A DNA stretch of 64,000 bases from Eubacterium plexicaudatum ASF492 (GCF_000364225.2 NZ_AQFT02000001.1:4359501-4423500); one strand, 5' to 3'. Shown: positions 43,901 to 52,674, counted from the first letter of the stretch. The notes: generated by a model from the sequence alone, not told the origin. Translations and numbers: made by a program.

Positions 43901-44529
43901 CTTATGCGTGGAGTGGCGGCAAGGATTCCCTGGTACTTGGTGAACTGTGCAGACAGGCCGGTATAAGCCTGTGTGTGCTTGTTATCTGCAATTTGGAGTA
44001 TCCGGCATTTATAGAATGGGTGAATGCCCATAAGCCGCCGGAATTGTCCATAATCAATACAGGACAGGATATAAAATGGCTGGCCGCCCATCCACAGATG
44101 CTTTTTCCACAGAATAGCAAATATGCGTCCATGTGGTTCCAGATCGTCCAGCATAGAGGGCAGTCAAAATATTATAAAGAGAACCATCTGGATATGCTGC
44201 TTTTAGGGCGCCGGCGGACGGATGGGAACTATGTGGGGAGGGGAGATAATGTTTATACCAACAAACAGGGGGTAACAAGATACAGTCCGCTTTCCGAATG
44301 GACACATGAGCAGATGCTGGCATATATTCATTATCATAATCTGGAAATGCCGCCAATCTATAGTTGGAAAAACGGGTATCTCTGCGGCACACATCCGTGG
44401 CCGGCAAGGCAGTGGACCGGGAGGGTGGAAAATGCGTGGGCAGAAATTTATGAAATAGACAGCCAGGTTGTGCATCAGGCGGCAGGACATATTCAGAGCG
44501 CACAAGATTTTTTAAATAAATTGAAATAA
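43901..44529 (+). pseudogene. PAPS-reductase-like protein, 3' fragment
   Basis: The frame holds the catalytic P-loop WSGGKDSLVLGEL of PP-loop ATPases, the substrate-loop region LLGRRRTDGNY, and a C-terminal zone with W-rich TH-PWPARQWTG-type sequence. PAPS-reductase-like proteins activate or reduce adenylylated sulfate or related substrates; this clade's substrate is unknown. Cut from its N-terminus by transposon copy 2, it has no normal start. It is followed by a ParB-like gene and a second PAPS-reductase-like gene. Confidence 0.82.
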
Positions 44530-44658
44530 GGTTTACACTGGCAGCAGGCGCAGATCAGATTCAGTATCAGCTGCCAGTTTTGCTGTTTACAGACAGCATG
44601 GATGGAATAATCATACATCACAGACGCTCTTTCAATATCAGATCAGGAGGATGCGGAT

Positions 44659-45294
44659 GTGGAAATAATCAAAATGAAGCTGGCTGACCTTGTAAAGCCA
44701 GAAAAAAATGTCAGGATACACACAGAGCAGCAGTTAAAGGAATTCCAGCGCAGCATAAACATGTTCGGCCAGATACGGCCGATAGTCATTGATGAAAATA
44801 ACACCATTCTGGCAGGAAACGGGCTGTATGACACCCTTATTGCGATGGGGAAAGAAACAGCGGATGTATACCGGTATGACAACCTTACAGAGAACCAGAA
44901 AAAGAAGCTGATGATCGCAGACAATAAGATATTCAGCCTGGGGATTGAAAACCTGGATACATTGAACTGCTTTCTGGAGGAGCTGCAAGGGGATCTGGAT
45001 ATTCCCGGATTTGATGAAGAAATCCTAAAACAGATGGTGTCGGATGCCGAAGATGTTACGGATAAAATAGCGGAATACGGCACTCTGGATGATGAAGAAA
45101 TCCAGAGGATGAAAGACAGCGCTGTACGCAAAGAACAGAAAATACAGCAGACGACGCCGGAATCTGCGGGAGAACCTGTACCTGATCCTGGAATACCTGT
45201 AACAATCAGGCAGGAAAGTCCGGATGGTGAAGAAGCCGCTGAAATAAGAAAATCCATCATTTGCCCGGAGTGCGGGAAAAAGATATGGCTGTAA
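44659..45294 (+). CDS. ParB/Srx-fold domain protein with C-terminal zinc ribbon
   Basis: This 211-residue protein starts at GTG 44659 after CAGGAGG. Residues 1-110 form a ParB/sulfiredoxin fold (KMKLADLVKPEKNVR, VIDENNTILAGNGLYDTLI), a fold that in relatives binds CTP or ATP. An acidic linker leads to a C-terminal CPECGKKIWL half-ribbon. It overlaps the IbrA-like gene by 10 nt. It is part of the PAPS-reductase/ParB cassette. Confidence 0.8.
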   Translation: MEIIKMKLADLVKPEKNVRIHTEQQLKEFQRSINMFGQIRPIVIDENNTILAGNGLYDTLIAMGKETADVYRYDNLTENQKKKLMIADNKIFSLGIENLDTLNCFLEELQGDLDIPGFDEEILKQMVSDAEDVTDKIAEYGTLDDEEIQRMKDSAVRKEQKIQQTTPESAGEPVPDPGIPVTIRQESPDGEEAAEIRKSIICPECGKKIWL

Positions 45295-46433
45295 AAAGAT
45301 GTGAAGCCAGCATCGATGTTGTGCAGGCTGCAAGAATAAGGATCAGGAATGTGTTTGAAAACGGGCTGCCTGTATATATGTCTTTCAGCGGCGGAAAAGA
45401 CAGCCTGTGTATTGCGCAGCTTGTAATGTCCATGATACAGTCAGGGGAAATCAATCCGGCACAGCTTACCGTACAGTTTATTGATGAAGAAGCCATTTTT
45501 CCGTGCATGGAAGAAAAGGTGAAGGAATGGCGAAAAAAATTTTTGCTGTCTGGTGCAAGGTTTGAATGGTTCTGCCTGGAGGTAAAGCATTATAACTGTT
45601 TTAATGAACTGTCCAATGATGAAACATTTATATGCTGGGACAGGTATAAAAAAGACGTATGGGTAAGAAAGCCGCCTTCCTTTGCCATATGCACACATCA
45701 TCTGCTCAGACCGCGGATTGACGCTTATCAGGATTTTCTGCCACGTCTGTGTTCGGATGGGGTTACAATAACCGGAGTTCGGACGGCAGAATCTGTGCAG
45801 AGGCTGTCCTATATTGCCGCGATGGGGCGCGCTGGCAGCAGGGCTACAAAAAGACATCAGGTATTTCCGATTTATGACTGGAAAGACCAGGATATTTGGC
45901 TGTATCTGCTTCAGGAAAGAGTTGATATACCAGAAATTTATCTGTTTTTATGGCAGTCAGGGGCGAACCGGAGACAAATGCGGGTATCTCAGTTTTTTTC
46001 CATTGATACAGCCAGAAGCCTTGTAAAACTGAATGAATATTATCCGGATCTTATGGAACGGATTATAAGACGTGAACCAAATGCGTATCTGGCAGCTTTG
46101 TACTGGGACAGTGAAATGTTTGGCAGAAGTTCCGCTATTCGGAAACAAAACGAAAAAGGAACCTCCGAAAAAGATTACAGGGCAGCACTTCTGGAACTGT
46201 TTTCTGATATGGATGGCAATTTTCAGGCGGGGCATAAGCGGTATGTGGCGGAAAGATACCGGAATTTTTTTATGAGCGTGTCTGTGATTGCGGATAATAA
46301 GGACTGCAAAGCAATTTATGAAGGCTTGATTTCCGGTGATCCGAAGTTCCGGACATTCCGGGCATTGTATCAGAGGATTTATGGAAAGTATATCACAGAT
46401 GCCAAAAAGAAGGAGGGGCTGCTTCATGGATAG
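45285..46433 (+). CDS. IbrA-like PAPS-reductase family protein
   Basis: This 382-residue protein has the PP-loop YMSFSGGKDSLCIAQL near residue 30, FIDEEAIFP, and the C-terminal extension with YDWKDQDIWLYL that typifies IbrA/DUF3440-like proteins. In E. coli IbrA acts with the ParB-like IbrB to raise expression of prophage eib genes; the chemistry is unknown. The pairing with an IbrB-like gene directly downstream (8-nt overlap) supports the assignment. No ferredoxin or thioredoxin partner is seen. Confidence 0.82.
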   Translation: MAVKRCEASIDVVQAARIRIRNVFENGLPVYMSFSGGKDSLCIAQLVMSMIQSGEINPAQLTVQFIDEEAIFPCMEEKVKEWRKKFLLSGARFEWFCLEVKHYNCFNELSNDETFICWDRYKKDVWVRKPPSFAICTHHLLRPRIDAYQDFLPRLCSDGVTITGVRTAESVQRLSYIAAMGRAGSRATKRHQVFPIYDWKDQDIWLYLLQERVDIPEIYLFLWQSGANRRQMRVSQFFSIDTARSLVKLNEYYPDLMERIIRREPNAYLAALYWDSEMFGRSSAIRKQNEKGTSEKDYRAALLELFSDMDGNFQAGHKRYVAERYRNFFMSVSVIADNKDCKAIYEGLISGDPKFRTFRALYQRIYGKYITDAKKKEGLLHG

Positions 46434-46947
46434 GAAAATAATAAATCCGCTGTCAACGCTGCAATGGGTGGAACGCAGCCGGATCAGGCCGAATGACTAT
46501 AACCCGAATAAGGTATCAAAGCAGAATTTGGAATTGCTAAAGCAATCCATCCTTGCCAATGGATGGACGCTGCCGATTGTGGTAAGGCCGGATTTCACGA
46601 TTATCGACGGGTTCCACCGCTGGACAGTCGCAGGGGAAGAACCGCTGGTTTCCATGCTTGAGGGCAGGGTACCGGTGGTAGTTGTGGAGCATAAGGACAA
46701 AGCAGGGAATATTTACGGGACTGTCACCCATAACAGGGCAAGGGGAACGCATCTGCTTGGACCGATGAAAGCGATTGTGAAAGAGCTTATGGACGAAGGA
46801 AAGTCCGTAAGCGAGATAGGAAAACAGCTTGGAATGCGGCCGGAAGAAGTATTCCGGCTTTCAGACTTTTCAAAAGAGGATTTCTTGAAAATGATGATAA
46901 AACAGGGCCAGGGATTTTCAAAAGCTGAGTTTATAACGAAGATTTAA
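46426..46947 (+). CDS. IbrB-like ParB/Srx-domain protein
   Basis: This 173-residue protein from ATG 46426 has a ParB N-terminal fold: WVERSRIRPNDYNPNKV, LANGWTLPIVV, and the signature IIDGFHRWTVAG, followed by THNRARGTHLL and a C-terminal HTH (SVSEIGKQLGMRPEEVFRLSD). It matches the IbrB role next to IbrA. It closes the cassette; the terminase genes begin 100 bp later. Confidence 0.8.
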   Translation: MDRKIINPLSTLQWVERSRIRPNDYNPNKVSKQNLELLKQSILANGWTLPIVVRPDFTIIDGFHRWTVAGEEPLVSMLEGRVPVVVVEHKDKAGNIYGTVTHNRARGTHLLGPMKAIVKELMDEGKSVSEIGKQLGMRPEEVFRLSDFSKEDFLKMMIKQGQGFSKAEFITKI

Positions 46948-47047
46948 TGTAACAACGGGCAGTATTCGTAAGAGCCGAAACGGGAACCAAGCGTTGCAAC
47001 GTTTCACGCTCCACGATTGCAAAAACGAATCGGAGAGAGGTGGTGAT

Positions 47048-47869
47048 ATGCCGAGGGCGCCAAGTGAGAAAAAAGCAGAGGCTGAGAAGCTGTTCAATAA
47101 GGGTATGAAACTTACGGAAATCGCCAAGAAACTTGACATCCCCGAAGGGACAGTAAGAAGCTGGAAGAACAGGGGCAAATGGGCATCAGAATCACCTAAA
47201 AATAGCAGGTGCAACGTTGCAAACAAGAAAGCAGAAAGCAATGCAACGTTGCAAAAGAAAAAACGGGGCGGGCAGCCTGGAAATAAAAATTCCAAAGGGG
47301 TATCTAAAGGCAAAGGCAATCCAAAGCCGGCACCGCCACCTGATAGGACGAAGCATGGCGGATTTGTTCCTGTGTTTATGGACGCCTTGGATGAAGATGA
47401 ACAGAAACTCGTTGCAACGGTTCCGGAAGATACAGAGCTGCAGTTCATGGAGCAGATACAGCTTTTTTCCATCCGGGAGCGCAGAATACTTAAAGCAATT
47501 AATAAATACCGGGAACAAAATGGGGATGTTTCGTTTGCTGATGTTACAAGGTTTGAGGATAAGAGAGCTTTCAAGGATAAAGAGGAAGAAGCTGAATATG
47601 ACAGGCGCCAGAAGAAAAAAGTTGAAAATGAAGAGATTCTTCCGGGTAAGTCCTACAGCATACAGACGCATACCACCAACAAGGATATGATTATAGCAAG
47701 GCTAGAGCAAGAGCTTTCTACCGTTCAAAGCAAAAAGACAAAAGCCATCGAAGCATTGTCAAAATATAGAATGGAAAAAGCGAAACTGGAGAGCGAAAGC
47801 GCGGGCAATGATGTGGTCGATGACTGGATTTCAGCTATTTTAGGAGAGGAGGCTGAGGATAGCGAATAA
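47048..47869 (+). CDS. terS: Phage terminase small subunit
   Basis: The 273-residue protein starts at ATG 47048 after GAGAGAGGTGGT. Its N-terminus is the terminase small-subunit DNA-binding HTH (KLFNKGMKLTEIAKKLDIPEGTVRSWKNRGKW), followed by a basic linker and the oligomerisation core (LFSIRERRILKAINKYREQ). It recognises the packaging site and loads the large subunit. Two TGCAACGTTGCA palindromes lie inside the coding sequence at about 47212 and 47241. Confidence 0.88.
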   Translation: MPRAPSEKKAEAEKLFNKGMKLTEIAKKLDIPEGTVRSWKNRGKWASESPKNSRCNVANKKAESNATLQKKKRGGQPGNKNSKGVSKGKGNPKPAPPPDRTKHGGFVPVFMDALDEDEQKLVATVPEDTELQFMEQIQLFSIRERRILKAINKYREQNGDVSFADVTRFEDKRAFKDKEEEAEYDRRQKKKVENEEILPGKSYSIQTHTTNKDMIIARLEQELSTVQSKKTKAIEALSKYRMEKAKLESESAGNDVVDDWISAILGEEAEDSE

Positions 47870-48338
47870 AAATTCACGGTCTTTACGAAAAAAATTCTTT
47901 CAAAAGAGAATTCCAGAATACCGCAGTGATCCAGTGCTGTTTGCCAGAGAAGTATTGCTTTTTGAGCCGGATGAATGGCAGAAAACAGCGTTGATAGATC
48001 TGGCAGAAAATCCGAAAGTGGCAATAAAATCCGGCCAGGGCGTTGGCAAAACTGGATTAGAAGCGGTAGCGCTGCTTTGGTTCCTGTGCTGCTTTCCATA
48101 TCCGAGAATCGTTGCAACGGCTCCAACAAAGCAGCAGCTTCACGATGTGCTGTGGTCGGAGATCAGCAAGTGGATGAGCAGGTCGCCATTGCTTTCAGAA
48201 ATATTAAAATGGACCAAGACATATATCTACATGAAAGGCAACGAAAAGCGCTGGTTTGCCGTTGCCAGGACTGCCACGAAGCCAGAAAATATGCAAGGCT
48301 TCCACGAGGACAATTTCAGATGTTTACAGAGTGTATGA
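47853..48338 (+). pseudogene. terL: Phage terminase large subunit, truncated
   Basis: The frame holds the N-terminal ATPase start: FEPDEWQKTALIDLAENP, Walker A SGQGVGKTG, and PRIVATAPTKQQLHDVLWSEI, up to PENMQGFHEDN. It then loses similarity and stops at 48338. A complete large subunit has 400 or more residues with Walker B and a nuclease domain, all absent. Start is uncertain (CTG 47853 to GTG 47934). The break marks the edge of the deletion that removed the phage's late genes. Confidence 0.8.
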
Positions 48339-48704
48339 CACCTTTTATAGAATGCCGAAAATCACTGGTTTTATTTTATCAGGACTTATCTGTTTGCGTG
48401 ACGATTTCAATAAGATGGTGTCAATTTTGGTGTAAATGGTGTCGGGAAAAAAGTTTAAATGTTCTTAAAAAAATACTTGACATGGGTATGGCAATTTTCG
48501 TGTTAAATGATACTTCTGATTCAATGTATTGCGCTATATCCACATATTCCATAATAAGATTCACGAATTGTGTTATATCGTGTTATTTTGGGAAAGCAAA
48601 TTTTGAAAACCTCGATTTGCTATAATAGATGCATACTCTTTGTTGGATTTTTATAGCAGGGGGACAGTATAAGATAAAATGAATTAAGAAAGGGGTAACT
48701 GTTT
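48339..48704. other. AT-rich junction, no gene seen
   Basis: About 370 bp with stops in all frames. It follows the broken terminase and contains the likely deletion joint near 48317. A TATAAT-like box at about 48620 has no convincing -35. Confidence 0.4.
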
Positions 48705-48929
48705 ATGCGTGCAAGGTCAAGGGATGAGATTGTAGTTGTTCTGTCAGATAAGAGGCTTTTAAGTATGGATGAATTCTGCATTTATGCCGGACTTGGAACC
48801 AATACAGCAAGAAACATAGCTGAAACAACAGGTGCTTTGTTCAGGGTTGGACACCGTGTACTGGTGGATAGGGTAAAGTTTGACAAATACTGTGATGAAA
48901 ACAGTGAGATAGAAGCAGGGGTGAAGTGA
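48705..48929 (+). CDS. Excisionase-like DNA-binding protein
   Basis: This 74-residue protein (RLLSMDEFCIYAGLGTNTARNIAETTGALFRVGHRVLVDRVKFDKY) has the winged-helix pattern of Tn916 Xis and DUF6462-like proteins. It starts after AAGAAAGGGGT. Such proteins help the integrase excise an element. No integrase is nearby; the one at 7606 could be its partner only if the elements were once joined. Confidence 0.7.
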   Translation: MRARSRDEIVVVLSDKRLLSMDEFCIYAGLGTNTARNIAETTGALFRVGHRVLVDRVKFDKYCDENSEIEAGVK

Positions 48930-48994
48930 CAGCGGAAGCATATCCAGTGTCGCAATAATATGCCTGAATAGAAAAAGTGAAAGAAGGTGGAAAA

Positions 48995-49072
48995 ATGAGC
49001 AGAGACAGTCCGATCATGGTGGATGACAGCATGGGAACTGAAGCTGTCAGTGATACGAAACAGATTGCATAA
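48995..49072 (+). CDS. 25-residue peptide ORF
   Basis: A short frame (MSRDSPIMVDDSMGTEAVSD...) after GAAGGTGG. No family is recognised. It may be a real leader-type peptide or chance. Confidence 0.25.
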   Translation: MSRDSPIMVDDSMGTEAVSDTKQIA

Positions 49073-49101
49073 ATCAAATAAGCAGATTGAAGGAGAGGAC
49101 T

Positions 49102-50013
49102 ATGGAACAATTATTTATAGATTTAGAAAAGCTGGCATCAATACCTGGCATTGAAAGTTATTTACATATTATCTCAAGCGAAGGGGATAAAATTATCAGT
49201 ATCAGAGATTTTGCGAAAGCTATTACAGATGGTGAATTTATTAAAACCGGTACAGACGGTGCAATACGGTTTATTTCTGAAAATCCGGACAAGGGGATGC
49301 GGAATGCAGTTTTCCGTGGAAAGTGCCTTGGTGAGTCACTGATGCCGGAGCAGGCAGCGGCAATCAAAGCTGGAACGTTTCATGATATGTTTGTCGGCGA
49401 TTACTGGACAATCGGTGGTGTGAATTACCGCATTGCACACCTTGACTACTGGCTGCGCTGCGGGGACACAGAATGCACGAAGCACCATGCAGTTATCGTG
49501 CCAGACACATGCCTGTACAATGCGCAGATGCATAAAACTGCGTCTGGACAATATGAAGCAGGAGCAGCAAATACGACAGAAGGCGGTTATATCGGAACTG
49601 ACATGTACAAGACAGGGCTTGACCAGGCTAAAGCCATGATTAAAGAAGCTTTTGGGGAAGAACACATTCTGTCACACAGAGAACTGCTTGTAAACGCTGT
49701 AATAAATGGGAAACCGGCTAATCATGCGTGGTATGACAGTACAGTGGATTTGATGAATGAACCTATGGTGTACGGCAGCTACATTTTTACTCCGGCGTGT
49801 GATGGCACAACTATTTCATACCGCTATACAATCGACAAATCACAGCTTGCGTTGTTTGCATTGCGTCCGGATCTGATTTGTAATCGTGTGAACTGGTGGC
49901 TGCGTGACGTTGTTTCGGGCGCTTATTTTGCGCTTGTGTCCTGGCACGGCCATGCGGCCTGTAACAACGCTTCCGATTCTATTGGTGTGCGCCCGGCTTT
50001 CGGCATCTGTTAA
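49102..50013 (+). CDS. DGR-type variable protein (C-type-lectin-like C-terminus)
   Basis: The 303-residue protein starts at ATG 49102 after GAAGGAGAGG. Its C-terminus, NWWLRDVV...FALVSWHGHAACNNASDS and GVRPAFGI, is the signature of diversity-generating retroelement target proteins. In the last 40 codons almost all likely surface positions have NNY codons (TAT, TCC, CAC, CAT, TGT, GAT, ATT), as expected if AAY codons in a template were randomised at adenines. A hairpin follows at 50022-50043. No reverse transcriptase or template repeat is in the window. The ligand is unknown. Confidence 0.75.
   Translation: MEQLFIDLEKLASIPGIESYLHIISSEGDKIISIRDFAKAITDGEFIKTGTDGAIRFISENPDKGMRNAVFRGKCLGESLMPEQAAAIKAGTFHDMFVGDYWTIGGVNYRIAHLDYWLRCGDTECTKHHAVIVPDTCLYNAQMHKTASGQYEAGAANTTEGGYIGTDMYKTGLDQAKAMIKEAFGEEHILSHRELLVNAVINGKPANHAWYDSTVDLMNEPMVYGSYIFTPACDGTTISYRYTIDKSQLALFALRPDLICNRVNWWLRDVVSGAYFALVSWHGHAACNNASDSIGVRPAFGIC
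49891..50012 (+). repeat. Candidate DGR variable region
   Basis: It begins at AACTGGTGGCTGCG and ends at the stop codon. The constant end GTGCGCCCGGCTTTCGGCAT would be the IMH-like part. Variation sites are inferred from codon pattern only. Confidence 0.6.
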
Positions 50014-50021
50014 TCTTTAAT

Positions 50022-50043
50022 CTCCACCCCCTTGTGGGTGGAG
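50022..50043 (+). promoter_or_regulatory. Post-variable-region hairpin
   Basis: CTCCACCC/GGGTGGAG, a perfect 8-bp stem with a 6-nt loop, 8 bp after the stop codon. DGR targets need a GC-rich hairpin of this size just after the variable region for efficient retrohoming. It could also act as a terminator, but no T-run follows. Confidence 0.6.
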
Positions 50044-50197
50044 TGAACGGAGCTTGAAAAAGGCGGTGCCAAAGAAAAACAGGGAAAACTATAGGAACCA
50101 GCTGTTACCATCACCGGTTCTTGCGGAGTGGTGCTGCAATAAATAAAAATGCTGTCCGAAATGACAGGTGCATTGTTCGGACGCGGAGATCAGGGGC

Positions 50198-50644
50198 ATG
50201 GGAGGACGGAAAAAAAAGTATGTTCCAAAGAGCTGGGAATCAAAGGGGGAAACCTATATGGATGATTGTGGCAGGATGCGGGCGGATACTTCTGCAAACA
50301 TCTATGAGAGCATGCTGACATCGGATGCTTTTGCCCTGCTCACAACCAAACAGCAGATACTGTATGTTTTCTGCAAGGCACAGTATTACGGAAAACGGAA
50401 ACCAGAGAAAGATTTTCCGGAAGTGGAGCAGATGCAGGGGGCAGAGCTGTTTTATCTCAACTGGGCAGCAGTGCAGCAGTACAGGCTGTACAAGCCGTCC
50501 ATGGACAAGAATTTTTATCAGGATATGAAAGCCCTGTGTGACCATGGGCTTATAGAAAAGGTTGCCAGTGGGAAAGGCCGGCGGCAGAAGTCCATTTATA
50601 GGTTTTCTGACAGGTGGAAAACATGGCAGCTGCCAGAGGGATGA
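50198..50644 (+). CDS. Replication/regulatory DNA-binding protein
   Basis: A 148-residue basic protein from ATG 50198. The region SDAFALLTTKQQILYVFCKAQYYG and YQDMKALCDHGLIEKVASG...SIYRFSDRW is a winged helix as seen in replication initiators and regulators of conjugative elements. Four 20-bp palindromes start 12 bp after its stop codon, so it may bind these. The exact family is not recognised. Confidence 0.6.
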   Translation: MGGRKKKYVPKSWESKGETYMDDCGRMRADTSANIYESMLTSDAFALLTTKQQILYVFCKAQYYGKRKPEKDFPEVEQMQGAELFYLNWAAVQQYRLYKPSMDKNFYQDMKALCDHGLIEKVASGKGRRQKSIYRFSDRWKTWQLPEG

Positions 50645-50655
50645 TTTTATTTTGC

Positions 50656-50788
50656 ATCTGGTTCTGAAACCAGATAATATCTGGCTCTGAAACCAGATAT
50701 AGGATAGAAATTACAGGTTTCTATCTGGTTCTGAAACCAGAGTACTTTGTAAAAAACAGGTGTGTTCTATCTGGTTCTGAAACCAGAG
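50656..50788. repeat. Four palindromic repeats (iteron-like)
   Basis: ATCTGGTTCTGAAACCAGAT-type palindromes occur at 50656-50675, 50679-50698, 50723-50742 and 50769-50788. Each has an 8-bp inverted CTGGTT(T)/AACCAG core. Start-to-start distances are 23, 44 and 46, multiples of about two helical turns. They are likely a cooperative protein-binding array. Confidence 0.85.
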
Positions 50789-50968
50789 ATATATAAAGTT
50801 TACCATATCTTTACATCCAGAGGAAATTATTTATGAAAGGGTAAAAGTGCCTGCGGCCTGAAAGCGATTCGGAGCTGGAAAGCCTGACTGCTTCCGCAGA
50901 AAGGCTTTCATAAACAGGTGTCTGGCAGTGCTTCGCTGCTGAATCCATTGTAAGGGAGTGGACAGGGG

Positions 50969-51826
50969 ATGTCAAATGAGGAAATAGTCGAGCGGATCCA
51001 GAAGGGGATTGATACAGCTTTGAATCAGGAACGGCTTTTGAATCAAAACCGGAAATTTGTCCGGCAACAGGTTCGCAGGCTCTGTGGCTGCATGGATAAT
51101 GAGGCAGATTTTGAGGATTATGAACAAGAAGGCTCTATCGGCCTGCTGACTGCTGCCATGAGATATGATAAAGGCAGGGGTACGTGTTTCCTGACCTGTG
51201 CCGGCTATTATGTCAAGGCAGCGGTTATCCGTTACAGTGAAAACTGTTGCTCCAGCGTCAGGGTGCCCGTATATCTGAAAGAGCGGATCCGGAAGTATGT
51301 AAATTACAGGCAGCAGTGTATGGATGAAAAAGGCAGGTATCCGACAAGGGATGAGCTTCTCGAAGGGCTGGATATTTCTTCACGGTCGCTGGACCATTTG
51401 GAAAAGACTTTGTATAACATGAAAGCGGTCAGCATTGATAAAGATTACTCTGATGGTGATGGGGAAAGTTCTCTGATCGGCATGCTGCAGAGTGGTGAAG
51501 ATATTGAGGAACTGATCACATACAGCATTTACAGCAGGGATTTGAAAAAAGCGTTAGATTCTGCGCTGTGTATTCTGGATGCAGACACAAGGAAAGCTGT
51601 ACAGAGCATTTATTATCAGGGAAATTCGGTGAAGCAGACAGCGCAGATACTTGGATGCAGCCCACAGGCAGTGTATGAAAAGACCCGCAAAGGGTTCTGG
51701 AAGATACTGCACAGTGCGCACCGGGCAGAGCTGGAGACCTTTATGGGGGATGGGTACCGTTATAATGAGTACGCTTATTCTGAGTTTGCAGACATGGAAG
51801 ATGAAGACAGCGAATTCCTGATATGA
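50969..51826 (+). CDS. Sigma-70-family RNA polymerase sigma factor
   Basis: The 285-residue protein has region 2 (EDYEQEGSIGLLTAAMRYDKGRGTCFLTCAGYYVKAAVIRY), a region 3-like helical part (RYPTRDELLEGLDIS), and region 4 HTH (YYQGNSVKQTAQILGCSPQAVYEKTRKGF). It is an element-encoded sigma factor that probably drives part of this accessory region. The start follows GGGAGTGGACAGGGG. Confidence 0.82.
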   Translation: MSNEEIVERIQKGIDTALNQERLLNQNRKFVRQQVRRLCGCMDNEADFEDYEQEGSIGLLTAAMRYDKGRGTCFLTCAGYYVKAAVIRYSENCCSSVRVPVYLKERIRKYVNYRQQCMDEKGRYPTRDELLEGLDISSRSLDHLEKTLYNMKAVSIDKDYSDGDGESSLIGMLQSGEDIEELITYSIYSRDLKKALDSALCILDADTRKAVQSIYYQGNSVKQTAQILGCSPQAVYEKTRKGFWKILHSAHRAELETFMGDGYRYNEYAYSEFADMEDEDSEFLI

Positions 51827-52674
51827 CGGAGGAAGATATGGATTATGACTGGAAATATTTTGTGGATGGATTAACAGCGGACAGGGCCGGCATGGATACA
51901 GATCACGGGGACAGGCTTGTAGCAAGGGCTGTTATGTACAGGATAGATAAAGACCAGCAGAAGCAGGCAGGAGAGCGTATCAGGGATATGCTAGCAGCTT
52001 ATAGGCAGCAGCGCAAGAACGGAAATTTACTGGTTGAGGAATTGGTGAAAGCCCATGCGGAATACTGCAAGTTGCTGCCTGATGATGAAATAGCAAAAAG
52101 GCGGCATAATTCCCTTGTATACCGGTATATGATGAAAACGTCACTTCATAACAAGGCAGTTGCCGTAAAGATGGGTGTATCCAAAGATACTGTTCAGAAC
52201 GACATCAGAATGGCGGTAAATGAGCTGTTTGTTCTGTGCTTTGGACTTCCAGCAGCCGGAAACAGCCCTGGGACGTACCGGGACGGGGTAAAGGAACTGC
52301 TGCACAATTATCTGCTGGTAAACCAGATGGGAAGCATCAGGAGTGTCATGCCGTGGGAAAACTGGCAGAAGGAACGGGAGAAATGCCAGAGGGTGACGGC
52401 AAGGGCGCTCAGATGCCTGGATAATGCTGTCAGATTGTATGAGAAGTTTACTGCCGGCAGCACTTATCCTGATATGCAGCAGAGGCCGCTGGAGATTATG
52501 AGAGAAATTTATTTTAAAGGCAGCAGTATAGCAGCTATGGCGGAAGAATGGCATATGTCAAAAGAAACGGTTTATGCAGATATAAAGAAAATGACCGGGC
52601 GCCTGGCAGAATTGATTGAGGTCATGGCTGCTGACAGCCATAACAGGGAAAGGGAACTTAGAGATGGGTTATAA
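51823..52674 (+). CDS. Double sigma-region-4-like regulator
   Basis: This 283-residue protein overlaps the sigma gene by 4 nt. It has two copies of a sigma-4-like HTH, KAVAVKMGVSKDTVQNDIRMA near residue 115 and AEEWHMSKETVYADIKKM near residue 250. The second closely resembles the HTH of the 38016-38606 protein. It is probably a regulator that works with the sigma factor. The C-terminal half also overlaps the following gene's start. Confidence 0.65.
   Translation: MTEEDMDYDWKYFVDGLTADRAGMDTDHGDRLVARAVMYRIDKDQQKQAGERIRDMLAAYRQQRKNGNLLVEELVKAHAEYCKLLPDDEIAKRRHNSLVYRYMMKTSLHNKAVAVKMGVSKDTVQNDIRMAVNELFVLCFGLPAAGNSPGTYRDGVKELLHNYLLVNQMGSIRSVMPWENWQKEREKCQRVTARALRCLDNAVRLYEKFTAGSTYPDMQQRPLEIMREIYFKGSSIAAMAEEWHMSKETVYADIKKMTGRLAELIEVMAADSHNRERELRDGL

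Noticed and set aside
50656..50788. CRISPR array
   Set aside because: Only four repeats, each a full palindrome, with short unequal spacers (3, 24 and 26 bp) and no cas genes.
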